From NCBI GenBank assembly GCA_000991135.1, contig LBST01000009.1, forward strand, positions 1 through 46,134: a stretch of DNA of 46,134 nt, in the 5' to 3' direction. The notes beneath the pieces are model-generated. The model saw only the letters and a program-made list of their open reading frames with translations, was not told the DNA's origin and did no database searches. This document shows positions 15,545 through 23,533 of this stretch, piece by piece; within the stretch, counting starts at the first letter, position 1; every line of letters starts with the position of its first letter. Position numbers and translations under genes: made by a program. This DNA comes from Candidatus Roizmanbacteria bacterium GW2011_GWC1_37_12. Its GTDB lineage: Bacteria > Patescibacteriota > Microgenomatia > UBA1406 > GWC2-37-13.

Positions 15545-18500
15545 ATGACTCGACTAGAAGCTTTAATGAGGAGAATGGAAGAAGTAGCACTTCCTTATAG
15601 GCGACCGTTTGCCGAACCCTTAAAAGAAGTCAACGGAATCAAAATAGAGCCAATGGCGCTTTTCAAGATTCTTGACTTCGGGAAAGTGAGCCAACTACTC
15701 GATGATTTTACAGAAAAAAACGACCCAAAAAAAACAAAAGAAGGAACACAACAAAGAATTTCCGAACTAATGAAAAAGATTAAAGAAGATAGATTAGATG
15801 ATGTTGATCCTCATGAACTTTTGGCAGTTTTGTTTATATCCTCAAGAGACAGATGGGCCAAAGTTGATCTTCGAAAAGAACAGAAGACAATTGAGTCTGT
15901 TTGTGAAATGCTCGTTGGAAACAGCGTCAACCTTAGGAAGGGAGATGGGAAAACAACGGTGGTGATTCCAGTCTATTCAACCATGAGGGCGTTGTTTCAT
16001 AGAGAAGAATCAAACTCTCCTCAACCTGCTTTAATCGTTTCTACTTCAGACGAAGTTACTCTAACCGATCTTCAAAAAGAAATAAGATCTTTTAAAGACA
16101 GTTTTTTTAAGCTGACAAAGGAGGATAGGTATTCAGGAAAGATAAGCGAAAAATTAATTGATTGTCAGATACCAGATTCTCATCAGGATTCAATTTTAAG
16201 CGAAAAACCAACAGATTTTATTAAATTCGCTTCGGTGAACGGCATAAAAATTCTTTTATTGACGCATCATCAGTTGATTTTTGAAACAGAAAAACACAAA
16301 AAACAATATGGTAAGTTTCCTCCAATGATTGTTGATGAAGTTCACCTTTTGGGGAGGAGTGAATATTTTAGAGATTTAAGAGTCGGCAAGGATCTGTTAA
16401 AGCCGACAAAAGTAAACGCCGTTGAGCATTATTTCGGAAGATTGCTAGTTAGTTATTTAGAAGCAGAAAAAAATTATCTAGAGAGGTTCTTTACTTTTAA
16501 TCATGGTCAGCCTGAACTGACAAAAGAAGGGGTAAAATTCGTTTTTAACCTTACGAATAAGTTTTTAACTTTAATTCAAGGTGCGCCAGACTTACTAAAA
16601 GAAGTATCTGAGGCGACTGGTATTTCGACGACAGAAATAATCAATACGTCATCAGAAATGTGGGAGACGATTGGGAAAACTACAAAAATGGGAGGAAAAA
16701 GAGACTTTTTGGCTAATAGCTTGTTGTCTTACATTACTACTTTCTTTGGTTTAGAAAAGGGAAGTCGATACTTTGGCATCAAAAATGTCCGAGATCGTGA
16801 TCGGGGTATTCCGTTACCGTCGCATGAATTTAACGAAGAAGCAAGATTTTGGTTGGGAGTGATTAATAAAAAAATTCTTCCTTTAGACGACGGCATGATT
16901 TATCATTATTTTCACTTTTCTTCGTGGTTAAAGTCTGTGGCAGAAGGAAGACTAGTAGGAGTTTCCGGTTCGTTATTTGAGCCGACGATCAAAGGAGGAG
17001 TTAGAAAGTCTCAACTGGTTGAAACGCTTGAAAACTATACCGACGGACGGGTCGTAAATCTCTCTAAAAAACAACCACCGCTTCCAATCCCTTTTATACA
17101 AATAGCTGATACTGACAATGATCTCTTAGCCTCTGTTCTCAACGAAGGCATCAATACTTTAAAGGCAGAACAGCCTCAACCTCATTTTATCATCTGTTGG
17201 AATGATGAAATGGCAAATAAACTGTTTACATTATTCGATAGAATTGGTGTCAGTGTGACGGTCATCGACAAGGATTCAAACAGAGGAGTTATTAATAATA
17301 CTTTAAGAGATCTGTCTGACGGTAAAATCAAAATAGTCATTACCAGCGGACAAGGAAGTTTTTCCCAAAACATCAAGGACTCCTTTGAAAACTATCCCAA
17401 TTTAAAAGTAACGGAAATCAATCCGGAAACAGAGTATCAGGTAAATCAAGGGTTCGAGAGAAAGAGAGCAGAAAAGTTTACCCGCGATTTTAATTTGTTT
17501 TTTGAGAAAAATAGATTTCTTATTCTTGTGTCGTATCTGTCTGAAAGCAAGCAAAGACGACTGTTAGAACTCTTAGAAAAAAAAGAAGAAATAAAGAAAT
17601 CGTTCTTGACTCCGGCACTGGCTGATTTCGACAGTTACGCTCTTGGGGTTGATGAGGAAATAAGAGATCTGACTATCGACGCTTTGGTTGCTTCCCAAAA
17701 TAGTGTCGACCTGGGTGATAAAAAAGTCACCAGTCAAGATGTTTTATTTATGGAGCATGTTGAGCCGATGATCAGAGAAGCAAAAAAGAAAATTAGTCAG
17801 AGAGAAGTACTAAAAAATTCCCAAATTAAATTGGCGATTAGATCTTTGATTAAAGAAAGTTTTTCGAGAGTTCAAGAAAAATTTTTGGATAATTTAGCTT
17901 CAGGAATACAGCAAAATCTGTCAGACTATCTTTCAAATATCGAACTGTCTTTATATCAAGAATACTTAAATGATTTAAACAACTCCGAGTTCCATCATCG
18001 CGGCATTGTTGATGAACAGAGAGAGTCTTATCTAAAATCTCTCTGGACAAAAAAAGTCAAAAGTAAAAGAAGGATTTGGGAAGAGAACTTAAAAAATAGG
18101 GACTATTTGGACAAAAATATTAGAGCCTATATGCAAGATGTAATAGTAGGTTTACAAGCGGTAATGGAAAGGATTGATCAGTTTTTTGATTCTCCTGAAG
18201 GTAAAAAATTTGACAGAGAAAAGCTCGTTTACTTTCAGATGGGAGATTTGCCATTTTTTCCCCACGACACAGATATCAAGCCGAAAAGAGCCATATTATT
18301 TGAGAACTGGCATTCTTTATTACCTTTCGGCCAGACAATGGTTGTTGCGCCTGACTTAGATAATATATCAGCAGCAATTATTACTGATAGTATTACGTAT
18401 GTTACTCTTCCAGAACCATTAAGAGAATCAGCTGAAGATCAGTTTTTTACAGTTACAGATAGAAGCATTAAAAAATACCGGGAAATGCTTCAACGATTAA

Positions 18501-18628
18501 ATCCAGATTCACCGTTTAGTTTTACAGCTGGTCAAGAACGGCCAAGAAAAAAAGGGGAAAAAACAGCTGTTTTACTGCCATCATCGCAGGCAGACACGAA
18601 GATGGTCATTATTATAGTTGAAAATTAG
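15545..18628 (+). CDS. Divergent SecA-like / superfamily 2 ATPase
   Basis: A 1027-aa protein with an apparent SF2 motor. LRKEQKTIESVCEML (109-123) reads like the glutamine-containing Q motif. NLRKGDGKTTVVIPVYSTM (129-147) corresponds to SecA's MKTGEGKT Walker A followed by the P-x-Y segment. MIVDEVHLLG (261-270) is a DEVH Walker B. VSGSLFEPT and ITSGQGSFSQNIKDS may be helicase motifs III and V. The C-terminal third is helical and has no SecA zinc finger or preprotein crosslinking domain that I can identify. It is therefore not the housekeeping SecA, but a derived relative, perhaps for export of its neighbour (31 bp downstream). That link is inference from position. Function uncertain. Confidence 0.6.
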   Translation: MTRLEALMRRMEEVALPYRRPFAEPLKEVNGIKIEPMALFKILDFGKVSQLLDDFTEKNDPKKTKEGTQQRISELMKKIKEDRLDDVDPHELLAVLFISSRDRWAKVDLRKEQKTIESVCEMLVGNSVNLRKGDGKTTVVIPVYSTMRALFHREESNSPQPALIVSTSDEVTLTDLQKEIRSFKDSFFKLTKEDRYSGKISEKLIDCQIPDSHQDSILSEKPTDFIKFASVNGIKILLLTHHQLIFETEKHKKQYGKFPPMIVDEVHLLGRSEYFRDLRVGKDLLKPTKVNAVEHYFGRLLVSYLEAEKNYLERFFTFNHGQPELTKEGVKFVFNLTNKFLTLIQGAPDLLKEVSEATGISTTEIINTSSEMWETIGKTTKMGGKRDFLANSLLSYITTFFGLEKGSRYFGIKNVRDRDRGIPLPSHEFNEEARFWLGVINKKILPLDDGMIYHYFHFSSWLKSVAEGRLVGVSGSLFEPTIKGGVRKSQLVETLENYTDGRVVNLSKKQPPLPIPFIQIADTDNDLLASVLNEGINTLKAEQPQPHFIICWNDEMANKLFTLFDRIGVSVTVIDKDSNRGVINNTLRDLSDGKIKIVITSGQGSFSQNIKDSFENYPNLKVTEINPETEYQVNQGFERKRAEKFTRDFNLFFEKNRFLILVSYLSESKQRRLLELLEKKEEIKKSFLTPALADFDSYALGVDEEIRDLTIDALVASQNSVDLGDKKVTSQDVLFMEHVEPMIREAKKKISQREVLKNSQIKLAIRSLIKESFSRVQEKFLDNLASGIQQNLSDYLSNIELSLYQEYLNDLNNSEFHHRGIVDEQRESYLKSLWTKKVKSKRRIWEENLKNRDYLDKNIRAYMQDVIVGLQAVMERIDQFFDSPEGKKFDREKLVYFQMGDLPFFPHDTDIKPKRAILFENWHSLLPFGQTMVVAPDLDNISAAIITDSITYVTLPEPLRESAEDQFFTVTDRSIKKYREMLQRLNPDSPFSFTAGQERPRKKGEKTAVLLPSSQADTKMVIIIVEN

Positions 18629-18648
18629 ACCCCGATGTAGTATTATAT

Positions 18649-18659
18649 TATAAGATAGT
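18649..18659 (+). promoter_or_regulatory. -10 box of the lipoprotein-like gene
   Basis: TATAAG (18649-18654) ends 5 nt before the ATG at 18660, in line with the leaderless pattern. Confidence 0.45.
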
Positions 18660-20198
18660 ATGAATCAAAATGATGCTGGATCTGTTCAGATATCAGCTGC
18701 AACTAGCCATGAAAGATCTTCTGCTAGGGTTGTCGTACCTATTACCATCGGCGTTGGAGTATTAGCTCTCGCTTGCAATCTCCCTTTTCAAGCTCAGCCA
18801 GGATATGAGGTTTTAACCTGTCCCAATTCAGCCGTCGATACTCAATCGATAAACGTTGATGCCAACGCTTCAAAAGACGATCTAATGAGAATCGCTGAAT
18901 ATAACTTAGCTATGAAAGACGCCGGCATCACAATAGATGAAACATCAACTATTGTGTTAAGAATGAATGGCGTTGACAAAGATAATAACGGAAATTTTAT
19001 TGAAATGGCTATTAGTCGTTCTCCGATCGGCGGCTCATTTGAGCTTGGATCTCAAGCAATAGTTTCTTTTAAAGACAAAAAAGACAATGTCGAGTCTTTT
19101 AGTTTTAATATAGATGATGAAGACAATTTAGTAGTCCGGCCAATAGAGAGTAATGGAATTACTAAAGTATTTTTTAACGGCCGTTCTTTAAAAGGAGCAA
19201 CAAGACTGACTAAATTTATGGAGTTATCGATAAAAGGTCTTGTCACACAAGAACAAGTAGAAGACATGTTAGCAAGAGGAGATTATTCGGAAATTACAAG
19301 CTTGGTGCTTAGTAATCCATTGGTAAAAACTTGTTGTGTTATTGCTGATGATCCAATAGGTATACGGAGAGCTTTTGAATCACTACATGAATTAGCTAGT
19401 CTTGAGACTGATGCTGGTCCGCTACCGCCAATTGGTGGTAACCCACCAGGAACAGTTGTGTCTCCAGCTACTCCGACACTGGTTGCGCCGACGGTAGAGC
19501 CAGTTGCTACCCCCACTGAGATGTCGACGTTGACCCCGACCGCAACCGAAATCCCCGGTCTGACCAGCGCCGACCTCAACACCGACTGGCAGAACATGGA
19601 AAGAGTCAAAGCCAACCTTAAAGATGGAGATTTTTTCAATTCGGCAGATTATAACAATCAGATTCTTAAACTATACCTTAAAGGCGAAACTCGCCAAATC
19701 CCAGCAGATGCACCGGCAATAAACTGGATATATTCTTTCAATGAGAAAATGGCCAAAGATCGTGGATTTGCTTCTCGTTTGCAAGTCAAACTGGGACCAA
19801 ATAAAGAAATATCTAAACGGGGAATGGTCATGGTTGACGCCGGAGTAGTTGATATTATGAATGAACTATATAGATTTGCTACTTTTATTATTAAAAACAT
19901 CGATGGTACGTTTGGAGTTGTTAAATATGTCATTCCCGAACAAGCTTTTATCAATAATCCTGACAGAGACTGGAGCTGGTTTTATGGAGAAAATCCAGAC
20001 AGAATGGTCGTTCCTCAACTTCCGCTTGATCCTGCCAGCTGTCCGGCTGGTTTTGGCCAAGGTTACTGTGACATGTTAGTTCGAGTAGGCATGGACAATG
20101 TTGATGCTCAAATACAACAATGGGCAGATAAAGATATTGTTCCTTCGGATTTAATAGTTCCACTAATAGCGTCTAACGTTCACGCAACCCAAGAATAG
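18660..20198 (+). CDS. Lipoprotein-like secreted protein with a proline-threonine linker
   Basis: A 512-aa protein of unknown function. A 24-residue polar start precedes a hydrophobic segment ending in VLALAC (about 34-39), a possible but imperfect lipobox, so it may be a lipoprotein or simply membrane-anchored. Two folded regions are separated by a PT/V-rich linker (about 260-300: PATPTLVAPTVEPVATPTE). The first region contains DVRM-like and charged beta-rich sequence; the second has several aromatic residues (DRDWSWFYGENP) and a CPAGFGQGYCD pair of cysteines that could form a disulphide outside the cell. It follows the SecA-like gene by 31 bp with its own -10 box. No family recognised. Confidence 0.65.
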   Translation: MNQNDAGSVQISAATSHERSSARVVVPITIGVGVLALACNLPFQAQPGYEVLTCPNSAVDTQSINVDANASKDDLMRIAEYNLAMKDAGITIDETSTIVLRMNGVDKDNNGNFIEMAISRSPIGGSFELGSQAIVSFKDKKDNVESFSFNIDDEDNLVVRPIESNGITKVFFNGRSLKGATRLTKFMELSIKGLVTQEQVEDMLARGDYSEITSLVLSNPLVKTCCVIADDPIGIRRAFESLHELASLETDAGPLPPIGGNPPGTVVSPATPTLVAPTVEPVATPTEMSTLTPTATEIPGLTSADLNTDWQNMERVKANLKDGDFFNSADYNNQILKLYLKGETRQIPADAPAINWIYSFNEKMAKDRGFASRLQVKLGPNKEISKRGMVMVDAGVVDIMNELYRFATFIIKNIDGTFGVVKYVIPEQAFINNPDRDWSWFYGENPDRMVVPQLPLDPASCPAGFGQGYCDMLVRVGMDNVDAQIQQWADKDIVPSDLIVPLIASNVHATQE

Positions 20199-20247
20199 TG
20201 ATTCTTCTTTTTCGAATGCTTAAGATAGAGTACTTGCTTTTTAATAG

Positions 20248-20282
20248 TTGATAATGGTTTGTCAATAAATTATATTGAATCT
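20248..20282 (+). promoter_or_regulatory. Promoter of the FN3/PT-rich surface protein
   Basis: TTGATA (20248-20253), a 17-bp spacer and TATATT (20271-20276), then 6 nt to the ATG at 20283. The match in both boxes and the spacing supports this ATG over the upstream one at 20259. Confidence 0.65.
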
Positions 20283-21983
20283 ATGAAAGCAAAGTGGATA
20301 GTGCTATTGGCCTGTCTAACCATACTTGCGTCAGTAATACCTGTTGTCAAAGCTCAAGAATGTTGTACCTCTTTCCAGTGTAATGGTGAGGCAAACGAAG
20401 AGTCTTGTTTGGGAGGTAATTATTATGTTCAATGTATAGGTGCAGATCCTAATTGCTTAACTGATCCATATGCAACACAAGGATATTGTCGTTATAGCTG
20501 TGTATTTGATCAGGGTTGCGGTGGAGCAGTCTGGCCTTCATGCGTGGGTTGGTGTTCAGATGGACAGGTATGTCAATCAGGGTCATCAGAGCCATGCAAG
20601 TGCCGAACGCCAAAAACCTGCAGTGATGTTATTACCCAGCCGAGCGATCCTACGGTAACGAGAACTTCGCCAACGACCGCCACCGTCACTTTCAAATTAT
20701 ATCCTAATCCAAACGTCACCAGAATGTCTTTGAAAGTCCAGGTAATTTATGGTAATGATTCTCCGATTGTTGATGAGCAAAATATCAATCCCCAAGGCAA
20801 CGGGACCACTAATTATTATGTCAGCGGGTTGACTGCAGGAAAATACTATTTGGTCAGCGTTCGCTACTATGCCGAAGGTGCCATCGGAATTTTATCAGGT
20901 TGTTCAGCTTCTGCCTCGACCGATTACCTCTCCTCCTGTAGGCTCAATCCCAATCCCCTCAATTTAGCCAATCCAGGCTCAACCGGCGCTCTTTCCTCTG
21001 AAGTCGTCGACGACGTCGGCCGGGTTACCTTTGGCTCATCTGACAGCCAGGTCGTCAGTGTCAATAAAAACGTCGACACCTCTTATCCTTTTTCAACTAC
21101 TGTCACCGGCAACGAAGATGGCGGAGCCCAAGTAAGCAATAGCGTCCAGGTTCTCCAAAGCGGCAGTTGGATCACGATGTGTACCGATTACTCCAATGTG
21201 ACAGTCGGCCCGTTGACTCCGACCCCGACCCCCTCCAATACCCCAACGCCGACCCCGACTCCAGCTCCGGGCGCTTGGATAAAACTCAAAGACGTTTCTT
21301 TTTACGCCGATTCCAGCCTTAATAACAGCGTTCCTTCTGTTCCGACTGCCTATGACAGCGACGATGACGCGTCCGCCAACTTCATCATCGGCGAAGCCGG
21401 CCTTGTCTCTGCTTCATCAATCAATCTCGGTTACGGTCAGCCGTCGCAAAACAACTGGTCGGTCAGCAGTTATCAAACTTCTACTTTTTATTCTTCGTCT
21501 TTGTTTCTGTCTTATGTCAAAGCCCGAAAAGAGACGACCGCGATCACCAATCTTTCTCAAATTGATAGCGACGGCATCTATATCTGGAGTGGAACCGATC
21601 CTTTGACAGTCAACGATGGCAACAAAAATTTTTTTAACAACTACAAAATTATTCTTATTTCGCAAGGAACAGTTAATATCGCCAGTATGACTTTTTCTCC
21701 AACAGGAGGTTCAACCGCAATTATTGCTTCTGATATAGGCTTCGATCTTTCAGTCGTCCAGGCCGACGGAATCTTCATTGGCCAAAATGTCACAACAGGC
21801 GCCACTATTAATCAAGGCCTGAAGATTAAAGGCAATCTGATCGCCCAAGGTTCCCTGACAAACAGCAGAAACTGGGTCGATTTAAACAGACCGACGATCT
21901 TTGTTGTCTTTGATAGTCAAAAATATCTTGATCTGTTACCATATTTAAGTACGGCTAGTTATGAGTGGAACCAAACGCAGTAA
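20283..21983 (+). CDS. Secreted cysteine-rich, fibronectin-like, PT-linker surface protein
   Basis: About 566 aa. The start at 20283 gives a clear signal peptide (MKAKWIVLLACLTILASV...VVKA, cleavage before QECC). Then come a cysteine-rich region (residues about 25-110), a fibronectin-III-like module (TVTRTSPTTATVTFKLYPNP ... LTAGKYYLVSVRYY), a beta-sandwich, a TPTPTPSNTPTPTPTP linker (about 310-328) and a C-terminal parallel-beta-like region. It ends in LDLLPYLSTASYEWNQTQ, a terminal motif I associate with a large family of CPR surface proteins that are often next to pilin-like genes. An adjacent pilin-like gene is indeed 132 bp downstream. A 45-bp exact copy of its 3' end survives at 34635-34703. 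Confidence 0.75.
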   Translation: MKAKWIVLLACLTILASVIPVVKAQECCTSFQCNGEANEESCLGGNYYVQCIGADPNCLTDPYATQGYCRYSCVFDQGCGGAVWPSCVGWCSDGQVCQSGSSEPCKCRTPKTCSDVITQPSDPTVTRTSPTTATVTFKLYPNPNVTRMSLKVQVIYGNDSPIVDEQNINPQGNGTTNYYVSGLTAGKYYLVSVRYYAEGAIGILSGCSASASTDYLSSCRLNPNPLNLANPGSTGALSSEVVDDVGRVTFGSSDSQVVSVNKNVDTSYPFSTTVTGNEDGGAQVSNSVQVLQSGSWITMCTDYSNVTVGPLTPTPTPSNTPTPTPTPAPGAWIKLKDVSFYADSSLNNSVPSVPTAYDSDDDASANFIIGEAGLVSASSINLGYGQPSQNNWSVSSYQTSTFYSSSLFLSYVKARKETTAITNLSQIDSDGIYIWSGTDPLTVNDGNKNFFNNYKIILISQGTVNIASMTFSPTGGSTAIIASDIGFDLSVVQADGIFIGQNVTTGATINQGLKIKGNLIAQGSLTNSRNWVDLNRPTIFVVFDSQKYLDLLPYLSTASYEWNQTQ

Positions 21984-22115
21984 AAACAGTTAAACCTTAA
22001 AACCTAAACAGTTAAAAAAACTATTAAACTAATAATTATTAAACAAAATACAAATTTGAATGTTTAAGGTTTAAAAGTTTTTTTAGGTTTTAACCGTTTA
22101 ACAGTTTAACTGTTT
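21984..22115. repeat. AACAGTTAAAC-word inverted-repeat block
   Basis: The left side carries AACAGTTAAACC-like words and the right side their inverse complement (GGTTTAA, GTTTAACAGTTTAACTG), so the whole gap can fold into one long imperfect hairpin. The same word family fills 22872-22935 and 23401-23533, so it brackets the pilin-like and dCMP deaminase genes. Confidence 0.75.
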
Positions 22116-22868
22116 ATGAGAAGGGGTCAGATTTTACTAATAACCGTCATGATCCTGGCGACTGTCTTGACAGTCGTTCTTTCTGTTTCTTTCAGGTCGA
22201 TAACAGAAATCCAAGTGACAAAATTGGAAGAAGAAAGCCAGAAGGCTTTGGCGGCTGCAGAGGCGGCGCTTGAGGCGGCGCTTCGTGCCGCTGATGGCTC
22301 GGCCACGATCGGCACTGGTTCACTTTCCGATATCACTGGATTTTCAGGCAGCGCCAACCTGGATACGACGACAAAAAATGACTTCACTAGCACTACTATT
22401 AATAAAGACGGCGCCTACACTTTTTATCTGGGCAGCTATGATCTCGCCACCCACAAGATTGGGGCTTCTCTTACTGAAAGTATCGACATCTGTTTTAAGT
22501 CCGCCTCTACCAATCCTGCCCTAGAAATTACTTTGATAAAAACATCCGGTCTAAAAAAATATGTTGTTGACCCGGACTCAAGAATCACCAATGCCAGCTC
22601 GCCGTCGCTTCTTTGCTCCAGAGATAACTCTTATAACTATTCATATACCATCCCGGGCGCTGACATCGGCGCCGACGGTCAGCTTTTAATAATCAAATCT
22701 CTCTATCAGGGCGGAAAACTGTATTTTTCCCGAAGCTCCAATCTGCCTTTGCAGGGAAAGACAATTAATTCGGAAGCCGCCTCAACTACCGGCGGAGTGT
22801 CCAAAAAAATCACCCTTTTTCAAAGCTACCCGCAGATACCAAGTGAGTTCTTCAATACTACTTTTTAA
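22116..22868 (+). CDS. PilX/pilin-like membrane protein
   Basis: A 250-aa protein starting MRRGQILLITVMILATVLTVV, a short basic start and one long hydrophobic helix continuing into an amphipathic helix (EEESQKALAAAEAALEAALRA). This is the layout of PilX-type minor pilins, but there is no canonical prepilin-peptidase Gly/Glu5 site. The remainder is beta-rich and extracellular. It follows the surface protein at 20283, and the pair may form a pilus-tip-like structure; this is inferred from neighbourhood only. Word-repeat blocks lie on both sides. Confidence 0.65.
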   Translation: MRRGQILLITVMILATVLTVVLSVSFRSITEIQVTKLEEESQKALAAAEAALEAALRAADGSATIGTGSLSDITGFSGSANLDTTTKNDFTSTTINKDGAYTFYLGSYDLATHKIGASLTESIDICFKSASTNPALEITLIKTSGLKKYVVDPDSRITNASSPSLLCSRDNSYNYSYTIPGADIGADGQLLIIKSLYQGGKLYFSRSSNLPLQGKTINSEAASTTGGVSKKITLFQSYPQIPSEFFNTTF

Positions 22869-22871
22869 GAA

Positions 22872-22935
22872 AATCTTAAAGACTAAATCGTTAAATGTTA
22901 AATAAACCTTTAATATTTAAGATTTAACTGTTTGT
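22872..22935. repeat. Word block before dCMP deaminase
   Basis: TTAAA/TTTAA words (for example CTTAAAGACTAAATCGTTAAA and TTTAAGATTTAACTG) form an imperfect inverted repeat of the family seen at 21984-22115 and 23401-23533. Confidence 0.65.
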
Positions 22936-22947
22936 TATAATTATTTC
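22936..22947 (+). promoter_or_regulatory. -10 box of dCMP deaminase
   Basis: TATAAT (22936-22941) followed by TATTTC and ATG at 22948, exactly 6 nt, no ribosome site. Confidence 0.6.
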
Positions 22948-23400
22948 ATGAGTAAACCATCCTGGGACGAGTATTTTATGGAACTGGCGCAGGTTGTCAT
23001 GAGAAGAGCAGATTGCATTCGCGGTCCAAGAGCGGCGATCATCGTCAAGGACTTTCGGATTATTTCAACGGGTTATAACGGCGCCCCTCACGGACTAAAA
23101 AATTGTAGTGACGGAGGATGCTTGAGGTGTAGAAACAGACACGAAGGCAAAATAGAGAGATATCAATATGAAGAAAGCTGCATCTGTATCCACGCAGAAC
23201 AAAATGCCATTATTCAGGCGGCTTACTTAGGAACTTCTACAAAAGGAGCGACGATATATTTGACGCTGTCTCCTTGTTCATCTTGCGCGAAGATGATAAT
23301 CAATTCCGGGATAGTAAGAGTTGTTTGCCGCGACCTTCACCACGATGGCGGAGGGATAGAACTACTTAAAGTAGCAGGAGTGAAGGTAGAAGTGCAATAA
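22948..23400 (+). CDS. comEB: dCMP deaminase (ComEB-like cytidine/deoxycytidylate deaminase)
   Basis: A 150-aa zinc deaminase that converts dCMP to dUMP, the precursor of dTMP. The zinc motifs are clear: CIHAEQNAI (His-Ala-Glu) and LSPCSSCAKM (PCxxC). ISTGYNGAPHG is the conserved substrate loop, and CSDGGCLRCRNRHEG carries the extra cysteines of the ComEB group. It has its own -10 box and is flanked by AACAGTTAAAC-word blocks. Confidence 0.95.
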   Translation: MSKPSWDEYFMELAQVVMRRADCIRGPRAAIIVKDFRIISTGYNGAPHGLKNCSDGGCLRCRNRHEGKIERYQYEESCICIHAEQNAIIQAAYLGTSTKGATIYLTLSPCSSCAKMIINSGIVRVVCRDLHHDGGGIELLKVAGVKVEVQ

Positions 23401-23533
23401 AACAGTTAAACCGTTAAACGGTTAAATCTTAAAAAAACTTTTAAAATATTAAACCGCTAAACACTTTTTTCTGTTTAATACTTAACCGTTTAATAGTTTT
23501 TTTAACTGTTTAGGTTTTAAGGTTTAATTGTTT
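23401..23533. repeat. AACAGTTAAACCG-word inverted-repeat block
   Basis: Left words AAACAGTTAAACCGTTAAAC face right words GTTTTTTTAACTGTTTAGG. It is the same family as 21984-22115 and sits directly before the glycoside hydrolase start; part of the block (GTTTAATTGTTT) reaches within 1 nt of the ATG. Confidence 0.75.

Noticed and set aside
19440-19560. PT-rich tracts in four secreted proteins as DNA repeats
   Set aside because: They are degenerate Pro/Thr codons typical of extracellular linkers, not repeats with a common DNA unit.
21984-23533. Regularly placed repeats that might be a CRISPR array
   Set aside because: The repeats are short AT-rich words of varying length with no constant repeat-spacer period and no cas genes nearby.
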